Shown here: piece by piece, positions 32,937 through 45,495 of the stretch
Numbering within the stretch: the first letter of the stretch is position 1
Layout of the letters: each line of letters begins with the position of its first letter
Assembly: GCA_965178125.1 (NCBI GenBank)
Contig: OZ237763.1
Coordinates: 620,001-684,000 of the forward strand
DNA from: Bilabrum cf. latius
Lineage: Eukaryota; Bigyra: Bicosoecida; Bigyra; Bicosoecida
Direction of reading: 5' to 3'
DNA: 64,000 bases
The notes under the pieces: generated by a model
Database searches by the model: none
The model's input: only the letters and a program-made list of their open reading frames with translations
What the model was told of the DNA's origin: nothing
Translations under genes and position numbers: made by a program

Positions 32937-35900
32937 TTACTAAGGCACGTCCATGTCGCTCAATCTCCCTAGTACCTCCTCGATCACTGCCTTGCGCACT
33001 GGCTTCGTCAGCACCTCCTGCGCCCCGCAATCCACGAACCACCGCTGGTCCTCAGCCAGTGCATTCCCCGTCACGCCCACCACTGGCACCCGAGCGATGC
33101 ACCTGCGCCTGTCCCCTCGCATGGCCGCCACCATCTCGGGGCCCGTCATGCGCGGCATGGAAAAGTCAAGCAGCACCAGGTCGCAAGCCAAGCCCTCTCC
33201 CTTCTTCTCTCCTCGCCCCTTGCCTACCTCGTCAGCCAGGATCTGCAGAGCCCTCAGCCCGTCCTCGCCGTCCTCAGCCGCGAGCACGCGCACGTCTCCC
33301 AGACACGCCCTAACCAGTCGCTGCATGAACACCCTGTTAGTGCGGCTGTCGTCCACCACCAGGATGGTCCGTCTAGGGGAAGCAGCAGCGGGTGCCTCTG
33401 TGCCCAGAGCGGGTGCTGCTCGGCTCGTGCTGCTGGTGGTAGTGGCGGCAGCAGGCCCGTCCAATGTGCCTCCACCAAGCTTCACTTTGCGTTTACGTAC
33501 CACTCTTCGCTTCTTACTACTGATACTGTTGTCGTTGTTGCTACTCGTATCCTGCTCTGCACCGGATGCCACCCCAGTCCGTGCGTCGGTGATCTAGAGC
33601 CCAATACCGTTCGCCTGGTGGTCACCAGCCTGGAGTTCACTGGTCTTCCCTGCTGCGGCTGCAGCTGCGCCGCCACCACCGTAACCAATGTCACCATCAC
33701 GACCGGCGCCTTCTTGGATGAAGCGGTCCTGCAGACCCTCCCCATCAGATCCATGCTTCCCTCCACCATCCAGCGGTCGCGTCTCGCACTGCAGCCACAA
33801 GTAGAATATGCTGCCCACACCATACACGGAGGAAAAGCCCACGCAACCGCCGTGCAGCTTCAGCACAGATGCCGTGATGGCCAGTCCCAGCCCCGCCCCC
33901 TGTCCCTCTGCCGTCAGCACGCCCGAGTGCAGCGTCTCGAAGGGGGTGAAGACCTTGCCCCAGTCCTGGTGCTAGATCCCCGGACCCTCGTCAAATGCCC
34001 ACAGGCACAGCCCTAGCCGCTCGCCCGCCCCTTCGCCACAAGCATGGATCGACGACTCGGGGCCAGATCGGGGCATACCCAATGTCTCCGTCGCGTCCAG
34101 CCCTGCCTCCACCCAGGCCAGCGACTGTCTCCGTACCTCCGCTGCGTGCAGCTGCCGGTGATGCCGACACGTGTCTGTCGCCGAGTAACCCGTACCACAT
34201 GCGTCACCCTTGCCATCCGACTCCACCCGGAACTCGCAACGATCATGCATGCTATTTGCCGCCGGGCCGTCAGACTGCTCTTGCTCGATGCCGCCAGCGC
34301 TCCTATCACCCACCACACCGCCAAGAGCCACGCGCCGCAGCTTGTCACACAGCGAGACCGAAAGCTCCAGCCTCGCGCGTTCCCAGTCCTCCTTCCGCCA
34401 CAGGTACGGCGGGCAGGACGATGCGCCCAGCAGCACACGAGGCCGCGCCGACGACATGCCTGATGCTGCAGGTGCGTCCGCCAGCCGATGCACCAATCGC
34501 TCGTGCGGCCGTGACCACTTCAATGCGTTCGATGTGAAGTTGTACAGTGCCCCGCGCAGCCGAACGGCATCACACATCACCTGCATGCGATCCAGTCCCC
34601 GGCCACTGTGCAGCACCAGATCCACGCCCATTCCGTCCGCCTGCGACTGGAACGTCCGTCGGGTATCTGTCAGGATGGACGGCAGCAGGCGCACCCACCG
34701 CTTGTCGATCTGGAAGCGCCCCGACTCGATGTGTTCCATGTCCAGGATGTCATTCAGCGTGGTCTGCATGGACTCCGCGGCGGCCTCCAGCGAGGGCATC
34801 GTCTCGGCCAATGTCTCTGCGGCCTCACGTACATCTGCATGCCCGTCCTCGCCGGAGCTTGCAGCAGAGACAGGCAACCCATCGCAGGCGCCCTCTTGAA
34901 TGGCTTGCCTGGCCAGCTTGGTGGCTTCCTGGCAGAAGTCTAGCCCGATGGCCATGGAGTTCAGAGGCACCCTGCACTCGTGCGAGAGAAACCGCAGCCT
35001 GGACTGCAGGGCGGCCTTCTGCCTGAAGGCTTGCTGCATGGCCTGCTGCAGAGAGGTGGAGGTCTGTGACAGCTAGAATATCATCAGCAGAATGATCATG
35101 CGCAGGAAGAGCTGTGTCGTTCGTTCTATGACGTAGCGAAGAGCAAATGACTGAGACGCCTTCGGCCACTCCACAGTGAACAGGTCCGGCGTGGATACGT
35201 CTTGCAGCTCCTCGGCACAAGGAAAAACAGCCTCGATTCCCGTGAGTCTGGCGTATGCACACGGGCACAGATCGTACGTGTTTGGCTAGTACGTAATAAG
35301 AAAGTTCGAGATGCCCATTGGGGCTAGCCCAAGCAGGATTAGGGCCAACTTCCACACGAATGCCAGAACCTCGGCTTGGTCTACGATCGGAGACAGGCTC
35401 TCTGGGCTGTCGGCGGAGTCTGCAGTGGTGCCATCGGTAAGGTGCTTGGATTCACCACTAGCCAATTGGTCCTGTATAGCGAAAGAGCTGCGACGTCTAG
35501 CTGAACACACCGAGGTCCGAAGCACTAGCGACGGTGGTGTGCAGGATGAGACCGCAGCCGCAACAACCGAATCCACCCAACGGCCACAGCCGAATGGCAT
35601 ATCCTGTTGCATGTGGCTGTATTCGAGCCTGCCAGATAATCTATGGTGGCTTGTATTCGAAGTATTTGCGGCAGACGCAGTAGAACTGCAGGCTTGACCC
35701 GCGAAGAAGTCGTCAACTTGGTGCAAGCACGAGTAGTACCGGCTTGTACATGAGCTGCTGGGCCCTGTGTCACTGACCAGTAAGCCTTGCATGAGGTCGT
35801 ACTTTTGCTATGCCTCTTTCTGTGTCGCGTCCATCCCTGTCACAGGCGTAAATATGAATGTTGCGAAAGCTATCGCACTTGCTACTGTGTGAGCTACACC

Positions 35901-37292
35901 GAACAGGGCGAAGAGCCAGGCCCACGCAACCGAGCCAGCAGAGACTGCCATGCCATCCTGAATTGCATCCACGCCTACATCCGCAGGAATAGCAACTGTA
36001 GTTGTATTGTCACTCGGGACATGCCAGGGCCAGGTGTCCCTGCTGCCAGCGAAAGAGGTATGGTTGGAGTCCGACCGAGAGGCGGCCGCTTGCGCTAGGG
36101 CAGCCTCTGCATGTGCCACCTCGAGCAGGCAAACTGTGGGCAAGTCTGCGGTCAGTACTTGATTGGAAAGTGCTGCCTGCATAGATACTCCAAAGATCTG
36201 CATGAACCTGGACCGTTCCCCGGGGTTGGTGAACCTATCTGACTAGATGGCCGCCAAGGCTTGTTGCCCGCTGATGCCACCGTCGGTGGACCCAAATACG
36301 TCAGCGGCACGACCCATGGACAGCAACCAGAGGGGCTAACCGTCGTGACCCCTCCAGTAAAGTGGAACGCTTCCACCTTGCTCCCAGTCCGGCGCTATCG
36401 CTGCATCGCTGCCGTTCCTGGCAGCAGCTGCCTGCCATTCGGACAGTGCAGATCGACCGCCTGACACGGCCGATAGCAGTGCATTACGGTTCAGCACCCA
36501 CCCCGCTCCACATAATCCCAGGTATCCCCAGTAGACGACAGAAAACCCCCCTAGAATGACGCAGGTCCTGCAGGACTTGGACTTGATCTCGTGGGCTGGG
36601 TGCCGCGACACAGACCCCCCCACTAGCACCAGCGACACATATGACAGAAACAAGAAGGTTGCTATCACCCAGGTCTCTCCGGTGGACATTAAGATAATAT
36701 TATCTGCCGTGAATGCTGCTCGAATATCTAGAACCGACATTTCGTTCGACAGACGCCCGAGCAGCGCAAGTGATGTGGACCAGATGGTGGACGGATGCAT
36801 TCCAAACAGCAAAGCGGAACCAGATCTCAACTCTCCACCAGTCTGCATCGGTGGGATATGAACGAACTGAAAGTCTGCGATCAGTATCCCTGAGGCAAGC
36901 AACAGCAGCCATGCATGCGCAACCCCTTGCGACCAAACAAATCCTCTCAAGGTTGCGATGCACACATTCATCGCTGCAAGGAAGAAAACCAGCACAATAA
37001 CTATAAAGTATATATCTCCCATTGATCCGAGTGAGCTTTGCGCCGCAGCAATAATATTGACCTGCCCGCGACTCCCTGGAGGGACAGGCATTTGCAGCTG
37101 CTAAAGCAGCATTGTCGTTGAAGAGCCGACATCAAATACACGTTCACCCCCGTGAACGTCTTGTAAAATCACAATTGCAAGTACTGTCACACAAAATACT
37201 GTGACGCTGATAACTGTGCTGCTGCATATCAATGGATGCGTACCTGCATCGCTGATTCCTTGCTTGCCATCTGATCGCTGTTTATCTATCAT
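32937..37292 (-). CDS. Membrane hybrid histidine kinase (copy A)
   Basis: Sensor histidine kinase with receiver, about 1451 residues. Its membrane sensor half has about eight hydrophobic segments, starting STVISVTVFCVTVLAIVILQ. The kinase has H-box FLSHECRVPLNSM, N-box NFTSNALKWS, G1 DEGPGI and G2 GQGAGLGLAI. The receiver has ILVVDDSRTNR, phospho-Asp in LVLLDFSMPRMTG and Lys in VLTKPVRK. It carries nine in-frame TAG codons: 37101, 36336, 36243, 35808, 35286, 35073, 33972, 33594 and 32940. The last is followed directly by TAA (32937-32939), the real stop. The 36336 TAG (RGHDG-TAG-PLW) aligns with CAG in copy B (RGADGQPIW). It is head to head with copy B. The ligand is unknown. Confidence 0.85.
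32950..35255 (-). repeat. Inverted repeat, left arm (kinase/receiver half of copy A)
   Basis: About 2.3 kb nearly identical in reverse complement to 39500-41795. Differences are scattered single bases. Identity starts near the codons for YARLTGIEAVFPC and stops a few codons after the receiver's EEVLGRL. Confidence 0.9.
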
Positions 37293-37454
37293 TCGTAATC
37301 GGATACAGCTGCAAATAAAATCTAGTAGCAGTTAAATAAACCGTGCAGACTGGAATGGTGCTGCTTAGAATACAACTTTCAGTTGAGAGAGAGTGAGAAC
37401 AAATCCAGTACGCCGGTGGGTTCGAGAGAGGGTTCAGAAGCCAGCTTCCGGTAG
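37293..37454. promoter_or_regulatory. Divergent promoter region between the two kinases
   Basis: About 162 bp at the centre of the inverted duplication. It is AT-rich and may drive both genes. No specific site was assigned. Confidence 0.4.
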
Positions 37455-40400
37455 ATGCAATTATCAGTGAATCAAACCGCCAGGCCATATCCAAATGATT
37501 TTATACAGCAGAAAAGGCTGCCAGTGGAGTCCAGAACAAGCTTTGGGGCGTTTCAAGTACTATGTGCGTGGTCCGTCGTTGGGATGACGTTAGCTTGTGT
37601 AGTGGCTCTCGTAGTCCTATTAGCTTTCGAAATATACACTGAAAGTAATATTCTTTACACTGGGCGTACCCGCGAGTTGATGCAACGTCGACTAGCCATG
37701 CCTACGCCGGCTGCCAGTGGTGATTTGCCGTTGATTGCTGCTACACAGGGCTCATTGGGGTCAATGGGTGACATATACGCTACATTAATTGTCACTGTGT
37801 TTAGTATGACTGTTTTGAACGTGTATTGGGCGATGCATTACGAAGGCGCTGCTTCTCTTGCCGGAGCGCACGCGATTCTGCAACTGGCTGCATCCGTGAT
37901 GCTATTCGCCGATTTTCGCTTTGTCCATTTGCCCCCCTCGGCAAGTTCTAGCTCATGGCGATCTAGTGCGGCTGCAATTTACGGCATGTATCCAGCAGGC
38001 ATCTGGAAAAACTCGATCGTGATGGTCAGGAAGCTGTTGAGCACGCCATCGGTCACAGTGCTCGACATAAAGCAGTCTTTTCTCATCGACGATCAGTTGC
38101 TCTTTGCTGCCGGAGAGACCTGGGTGATTGTAACGTTCCTGTTTATTGGCTATTTATCACTCGTGCTGGTTGGTGGTTCCGTGTCGCCCGCACCCAAGCG
38201 TGAGATCCAAGCCAAAGTGTGCCGTACTAGCGTAATTATCATCGGGTTTGCGGTTGTGTACTGGGGATATTTAGCGCTTTGCAATTTAGGCTGGATCTTA
38301 CAGCGAGATGCGACCCTTTCCGCGATCGAGGCGGGCAGGTTACAGCTTGCTCAGCTTTCTGCTTCCCCCGGTCGGGTCGTGAGCACAGCCTGGCATGCGG
38401 GAATGGAGCGGCAGTACATGCGCGGTGCTGACGGCCAGCCTATCTGGATGTTAGCCATGGATCGGGCGGCCGAACTGCTCGGGTCACCCGACGGCTCCAT
38501 TACTCCGACTGAGGCTGCTGGCCTTGTCAGCAACCTCACAGCTAAAGTCACGCCAGCTGCGGTGCTGGAGCAGTACCGGCAGAGCCAGGGCACTGCAATG
38601 GAAGGGGCACTCATGAATGGACTTATTGCTTCTGACAGAATTTCGATGTGCTTGCTCGAAGCCGCACACGCTGAATCAGTGCTGGCTGCTGGTGCAGCCC
38701 GGTTACCTGAGCCTGCCGGACATTGGAACGAATCAAGCAACAACTTCATACTTCATAACCAGAGTAGCTTTGTATCGACAATTCAAGGTGGCGTTTAGCT
38801 GAGTTAGTCCTCTAGGTATGTAGCATGGGTATATGCTCTCGGGGGGTTGACACATGGTGCTGCGGCACTGGTTGCCTTGATCACTTTCGTCTTCACGCCT
38901 GTGATTGGGATGGATGCACAGCAGAAAAGCGCATTGAGGCAGTACGATGAAATGAAGTAGGAAGGAAATACCGAAAGCAATGGTACCGCTTGGCCTTTGC
39001 GGTGCTACTTTGTTTGCCTGCAAGGTATAGATGAGTACTGCGGAGCTTGGTCACCGGCTGGCCAATCTGCCCAAACCCCTCAACTCACCACAAGTAGTGC
39101 GATTCCCAGCCTTCGAAACGGCAGTTCTCAAAGTGCACAGCATGAGCAGGGTATAAAACCGCCTACTTGGGGCGGGTGCATTCACCAGGTGCTGTCAGCT
39201 GCTCTCGCGGCCTGCAACCACCCAGCTGGATGCTGCAGGTGCAACCACACGTCGAGCGTGTTAAAGAAAAGATTTCTGCAACCACGCACAGTGTTGGATG
39301 CGATTAAGCCGCGCGAAAATAATAGCGATGACGGAAATGGCTCCAATCTCGATGGCTTGTTTCCTCTCGTGGACAGGTCGGAAATGTTCGCATTCGCCAT
39401 GAAGCTGGCACTCGTGCTGCTCGGGCTAGCTCCTGTTGGAATGGCAACAGTCGTAACATCGACGCCAGGAAATACATACAAAGCATGTTCATGTGCCTAC
39501 GCCAGACTCACAGGAATCGAGGCTGTTTTTCCTTGTGCCGAGGAGCTGCAGGACGTATCCACGCCGGACCTGTTCACTGTGGAGTGGCCTAGAGCAATTA
39601 AAGCTCATGCAGCATTGTATGTCACAGAACGAACGACACAGCTCTTCTTGCGCATGATCATTCTGCTGATGATATTCTAGCTGTCACAGACCTCCACCTC
39701 TCTGCAGCGGGCAATGCAGCAAGCCTTCAGGCAGAAGGCCGCCCTGCAGTCCAGGCTGCGGTTTCTCTCGCACGAGTGCAGGGTGCCTCTGAACTCCATG
39801 GCCATTGGGCTAGACTTCTGCCAGGAAGCCACCAAGCTGGCCAGGCAAGCCATTCAAGAGGGCGCCTGCGATGGGTTGCCTGTCTCTGCTGCAAGCTCCG
39901 GCGAGGACGGGCATGCAGATGTACGTGAGGCTGCAGAGACATTGGCCGAGACGATGCCCTCGCTGGAGGCCGCCGCGGAGTCCATGCAGACCACGCTGAA
40001 TGACATCCTGGACATGGAACACATCGAGTCAGGACGCTTCCAGATCGACAAGCGGTGGGTGCGCCTGCTGCCGTCCATCCTGACAGATACCCGACGGACG
40101 TTCCAGTCGCAGGCGGACGGGATGGGCGTGGATCTGGTGCTGCACAGTGGCCGGGGACTGGATCGCATGCAGGTGATGTGTGATGCCGTTCGGCTGCGCG
40201 GGGCACTGTACAACTTCACATCGAACGCATTGAAGTGGTCACGGCCGCACGAGCGATTGGTGCATCGGCTGGCGGACGCACCTGCAGCATCAGGCATGTC
40301 GTCGGCGCGGCCTCGTGTGCTGCTGGGCGCATCGTCCTGCCCGCCGTACCTGTGGCGGAAGGAGGACTGGGAACGCGCGAGGCTGGAGCTTTCGGTCTCG

Positions 40401-41825
40401 CTGTGTGACAAGCTGCAGCGCGTGGCTCTTGGCGGTGTGGTGGGTGATAGGAGCGCTGGCGGCATCGAGCAAGAGCAGTCTGACGGCCCAGCGGCAAATA
40501 GCATGCATGATCGTTGCGAGTTCCGGGTGGAGTCGGATGGCAAGGATGACGCATGTGGTACGGGTTACTCGGCGACAGACACGTGTTGGCATCACCAGCA
40601 GCTGCACGCAGCGGAGGTACGGAGACAGTCGCTGGCCTGGGTGGAGGCAGGGCTGGACGCGACGGAGACATTGGGTATGTCCCGATCTGGCCCCGAGTCG
40701 TCGATCCATGCTAGTGGCGAAGGGGCGGGCGAGCGGCTAGGGCTGTGCCTGTGGGCATTTGACGAGGGTCCGGGGATCTAGCGCCAGGACTGGGGCAAGG
40801 TCTTCACCCCCTTCGAGACGCTGCACTCGGGCGTCCTCACGGCGGAGGGACAGGGGGCGGGGCTGGGACTGGCCATCACGGCATCTGTGCTGAAGCTGCA
40901 CGGCGGTTGCGTGGGCTTTTCCTCCGTGTATGGTGTGGGCAGCATATTCTACCTGTGGCTGCAGTGCGAGACGCGGCCGCTGGATGGTGGAGGGAAGCAT
41001 GGATCTGATGGGGAGGGTCTGCAGGATCGCTTCATTCAAGAAGGTGCCGGTCGTGACGGTGACATTGGTTACGGTGGTGGCGGCGCAGCTGCAGCCGCAG
41101 CAGGGCAGACCAGTGACCTCCAGGCTGGTGACCACCAGGCGAACGGTATTGGGCTCTAGATCACCGACTCACGGACTGGGGTGGCATCCGGTGCAGAGCA
41201 AGATACGAGTAACACCAACGACAGTAGTATCAGTAATAAGAAGCGAAGAGTGGTACGTAAACGCAAAGTGAAGCTTGGTGGAGGCACATTGGACGGGCCT
41301 GCTGCCGCCACTACCACCAGCAGCACGAGCCGAGCAGCACCCGCTCTGGGCACAGAGGCACCCGCTGCTGCTTCCCCTAGACGGACCATCCTGGTGGTGG
41401 ACGACAGCCGCACTAACAGGGTGTTCATGCAGCGACTGGTTAGGGCATGTCTGGGAGACGTGCGCGTGCTCGCAGCTGAGGACGGCGAGGACGGGCTGAG
41501 GGCTCTGCAGATCCTGGCTGACGAGGTGGGCAAGGGGCGAGGGGAGAAGAAGGGAGAGGGCTTGGCTTGCGACCTGGTGCTACTTGACTTTTCCATGCCG
41601 CGCATGACGGGCCCCGAGATGGTGGCGGCCATGCGAGGGGACAGGCGCAGGTGCATCGCTCGGGTGCCAGTGGTGGGCGTGACGGGGAATGCACTGGCTG
41701 AGGACCAGCGGTGGTTCGTGGATTGCGGGGCGCAGGAGGTGCTGACGAAGCCAGTGCGCAAGGCAGTGATCGAGGAGGTACTAGGAAGACTGGAAAAGCT
41801 GCGAGGATCCATTCGATTACATTGA
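37455..41825 (+). CDS. Membrane hybrid histidine kinase (copy B)
   Basis: Paralogue of copy A, about 1456 residues, one frame. The sensor half has membrane segments (VVGMTLACVVALVVLLAFEI, ATLIVTVFSMTVLNVYW, TWVIVTFLFIGYLSLVLVGG, SVIIIGFAVVYWGYLALC, then three nearer the kinase). H-box His is near residue 773, N-box near 920, G1/G2 near 1100-1135, and receiver Asp near 1377. In-frame TAG at 38796, 38805, 38958, 39678, 40779 and 41157; stop TGA. The last three TAGs are shared with copy A. The kinase and receiver half is nearly identical to copy A in DNA, including silent sites, while the sensor half is only similar in protein. The two C-termini differ after the receiver. Confidence 0.86.
39500..41795 (+). 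repeat. Inverted repeat, right arm (kinase/receiver half of copy B)
   Basis: Counterpart of the left arm. Outside the arms the two genes diverge sharply at DNA level. Confidence 0.9.
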
Positions 41826-42235
41826 GTGTGCCCAGAGGCAGAGAATCTCATTGATGCCGTATAGATGCCCCGCATAGCACAGTATGCATCGATGGACCCC
41901 GCCCCAAGCAATGGATGTGCCTAGGCAAATTCGATGGAATGCAAAATTGGCGTGGATTTTGGCGTGCAATAAGTATATTTGAAATGGTTTGGGCCAGAGG
42001 TCGACTGGACAATCTTGCAGTTGTTCCGGTTTCCGACTTGGGCAGTGGACAGAATTTCGCATTCTTTTTGGAGGAGGCATACACAACCTGAGGGAACGTG
42101 AACAATGGAAGGCGGATTATTTGTCGACGTAAGAAAGAGTCTTGTTAAGCATAGTAGATATTCCCAATTCTGTGCGTTCATGGTGTGGATCGAGAATTCA
42201 TGGTCGTCGTCGGTACTGCTGTTTGCTTCATGAAA
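41826..42235. other. Intergenic, no gene seen
   Basis: AT-rich spacer between copy B and the next plus-strand gene; no feature supported. Confidence 0.45.
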
Positions 42236-45200
42236 ATGTCGAGTGCTAGCATTTTTTAGAGGATGCACAAATGTCTCCGTGGTAGAATATATGTTGCTAT
42301 ACTCATCATCTCTATTCAGCAGGACAAAGCAGTTGCCCAGCGGTATGCGGCCTCGTCGTAGGCTTTGTCCAGTGTGGGCAAGGAGTACCGAGCTGATGGC
42401 GAGACGGAATCATTCCTGGCAAAGAGGCTGCAACTCCTCTCTCAATGCACACCATGGGGAACGAATGTTATAAGCTTTGTGGAAAGTACCATGCACGATG
42501 CCCTTCAGCAGCGCAAGCCGGGCGGGTTCCTAGCGGATGGGACCAGCGAGCTCCAGTTCGAGGCCGACGCGGGCCAGCTCTACAGTCGAGTGGCTGGGGT
42601 CCGTGTGTCTCCGGAGGGAGATCGGGTGCAAATACTGTTGGATAAGACAGCGAGCAGGAAAGAAGCGCTTCTTTCGGCAGCCGACGTGCGAGTCGTGGCA
42701 AAGCACTTTGTGACTGACGGGAACGTGTCGCTTTTCCCACTCACGAAGGACCTTCCGCAGCCCCTTCAGGAGGTGCAGGTGAATCCTCCCTGTCTGGCAG
42801 GCACTGCAATTGCAAGCACAATGCTGCAAGCTAGCCTGATCCTGCGTAACCTCGCCATGGGGCAGGAGATGTCTGCCAAGGCACCCTTTGCCATGCGGCC
42901 GGCTGCCGTGATGCTCGCGGCACGGGGATTATCAGACCATGAGCTGAGCTGCTTGCGCTCCATTCCAACACGAGAACAGGAGGATTCAGATAAGGCCAAA
43001 AGAGAAGCTCGCCCACCCCCGCCACAGCCCGTCGCTGGGTCATTGTGGTGGGACGTGCACGGCGAGGTGCCGGTGGAAAGGCACGAGGAGGAAGCCGGTG
43101 GAGGCATAAGCTGCACCATCGGTACCCCTGCCCTGTGCGTGCAATTCAAGGCGTTCCTGGAAGAGGCTAAGAAGGAATGCGTCAAGGATGCTGCCAGTGC
43201 TGCATGTATGGCGGACGGTTCCCCGCGAAAGCAGAGCGCCCACGGAGGAGCAGATGATGGCTCGGCGGCAGCAACCAAAGGAGCAGTGTCAGGTGCCGGT
43301 GCCCGGAAGGCTGTACCACAAGGGGCGGCAAGGGATCCTCCAGCTGCGCCTGAAGGGGTCCGTAGCAGCGGCACAGGCGTGCATCCTAGGCGCGTGCTGC
43401 TGCTGGGTCGCGCTCTTGCCGACTGCAACAACGGCGGTATGGTCAAGATGGATGACCCACACGACACGGCAATCGCCAGATTTGCACGCGACATAAATGA
43501 TAGCATCGATGTGATGTCCAGGACCTTTCCTCAGTTGGCCCGACTGCGCGAGCTGCATAGGCTGTTTGCTGCGTTCCGGGTCGCAAAGCAGCTTGCCAGC
43601 GATGCAGTTGATCCAGAGAGACAGAGAGACTGGGAAAACATACCAGCTGTCTTGAGGGGTGTGTGCTGCGACTTCAATCCGAGCGATGGAATGCTGCGTG
43701 CCGTATCTAGCGTTGAAGAGGAGTAGGCTGCTGCAAGCAAGGGTGCAAAGTCGCCCATTCAGCAGAGGTTGGTTCCATTCGCCATCGGACTGACGGGTAG
43801 ATACGATGGACTTGCAGCACAGGCAAGCAAAGGCATCGATGGCTGGGAGCCCGACGTAGGCAGCGTGGTGGACGTACAGGACAGGTACTTCCACTATTAC
43901 ACGGCAGAGGTGCTTGCAGTTAGTGCGGACAGTGCTGGTGCCCCGCTATATTTGGTTCACTTCGATGGATGGAACCACGTAAATGACGAGTGGGTTGGTG
44001 TCGAGAGAATGGCACCAATCCACACGCACACATTACGTGGAGCCCGCAGCACGGGCCCAAATAGCGGGGTGCTGGCGCATCCAGAGATGGGGACACAGGT
44101 AGAGTACAAGATCGGAAACATGGGCGACGGCACGCCGTTCTATACGCCAGCTCGCGTGCAGACCTGCAGTGGCCGCGGCGAGAGGGCTACCGTTCTGCTC
44201 GAGATGACTGCGGACTGTTTCAATCCAAGCGACAACAAGCGTGTAGTCGCAAGGGGTTCGAACGTCTACGCCGGACTGGGTTTGATCAGAATGGCCACTG
44301 CCGGCGACTCGCCGACCGAGAGTGACATTCGAGGTGGCATTTCAGGCGGAAGGGTTACACCCGGGCAGCGCGTTGATTTCATGATGGATGCATTCGCATG
44401 GTCCAAGGGAGTTGTCCTCAAAACTGATGCGCGCAGCAACAAAGCTCTGGCTCGCCCGCGTGGGCTAGGTCCAGACTGGGACCACTGGGTGCCATGTGAT
44501 CTCAGCTGTATGGCACCGGAGGGTTCTCGCACCCAGTGGCGCCAAGAGAGCCGGGGGCCGCTCGCGGCGCCATTGTTTGGCGCGCCGGTCTGGCTGAGAT
44601 CTTGCGGTGGGCCCATGGGAACGGGCTTCGAGGAGGGCATGGTAGAGTGCACTGTGGCAAAGGTAGAAGGTGAGGGGGGCCAGGCCAAAGTGTGGGCTCG
44701 GGAAGTATCCAAATCCAAATCCGCAGCCGACCCCGGCGTCTGCGTTACAATGAGTGATGGCCGTCTTCGCCTGCGCAATGCATCCAAATTCCTGCTCGCA
44801 CCAAGCTCTGACGTGTTGGGAGAAACTGACGGCTCCGGTCTGCGAGTCGGGCAGTCCGTGGACGTGCGCGACGACAGTTTTGCGTGGTTCACCAGCACGA
44901 TCGAGGCGGTGGAGAGGCAAGAGGTCGCGGCAAAGGCAGGATCAGGACCAGATGAAGCGCCCGGGCCTGCAAGGGGTCATGATAAGAAGGTGGCCATCAA
45001 GGTCAGATACGATGGGTGGAGCAGATTCTGGACAGAGCGCATTGAGTTGCCGTCCCCTCGAGTGAAGCCTCTGCACACCCACACCCCTGCTGGCTTCCGC
45101 TCGACCAGAGCCGCACCTGCCATCAAGTGCCCCGAGCCTGGCGTGACGGTGCATGTGGCAATCAAGGGCACTTTGGTGGAAGCGAAGGTGCTTAAATGCG

Positions 45201-45385
45201 AAGGAGACACGTGTCTGTTCCAGCGCGTTGCTGCGGGACCAGGGTTCGACTCATTGCACGAACCGGCTGGCAGCATCATCAAGCTGCCTTTGCCCCTGAA
45301 GTACGGCTCTATCCGGGACTCGCTGGCAATGGGAGCTGCCGTGAACAGATGCACACTGGGAGCATGGTAGTCGATCGAGGGTTGA
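42236..45385 (+). CDS. Tudor-like repeat protein with helical N-terminal region
   Basis: Probable chromatin or adaptor protein; function not known. The frame is open from ATG 42236 to TGA (about 1049 residues); the N-terminal 40 codons are uncertain. The N-terminal half has no recognised domain but includes a regular helical stretch FARDINDSIDVMSRTFPQLA. The C-terminal half holds at least two Tudor/MBT-like barrels. One runs VGSVVDVQDRYFHYYTAEVL to HFDGWNHVNDEWV, the other VGQSVDVRDDSFAWFTSTIE to RYDGWSRFWTERIEL. Each is followed by HTHT. In-frame TAG at 42257 (uncertain), 42359, 43724 and 45368. The last is followed by SIEG-TGA, so a standard reading would clip the protein just before its real stop. 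Confidence 0.65.
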
Positions 45386-45495
45386 GTTATAACCTTATGG
45401 GGCAGGAGGGCGGGGGCACGAGCGCAGCGGGTCCACCGGCAAACAGTGCTTGCGAGTTATTACATTGAAATTTGTTTCAGCATTCATCCCTTTAT

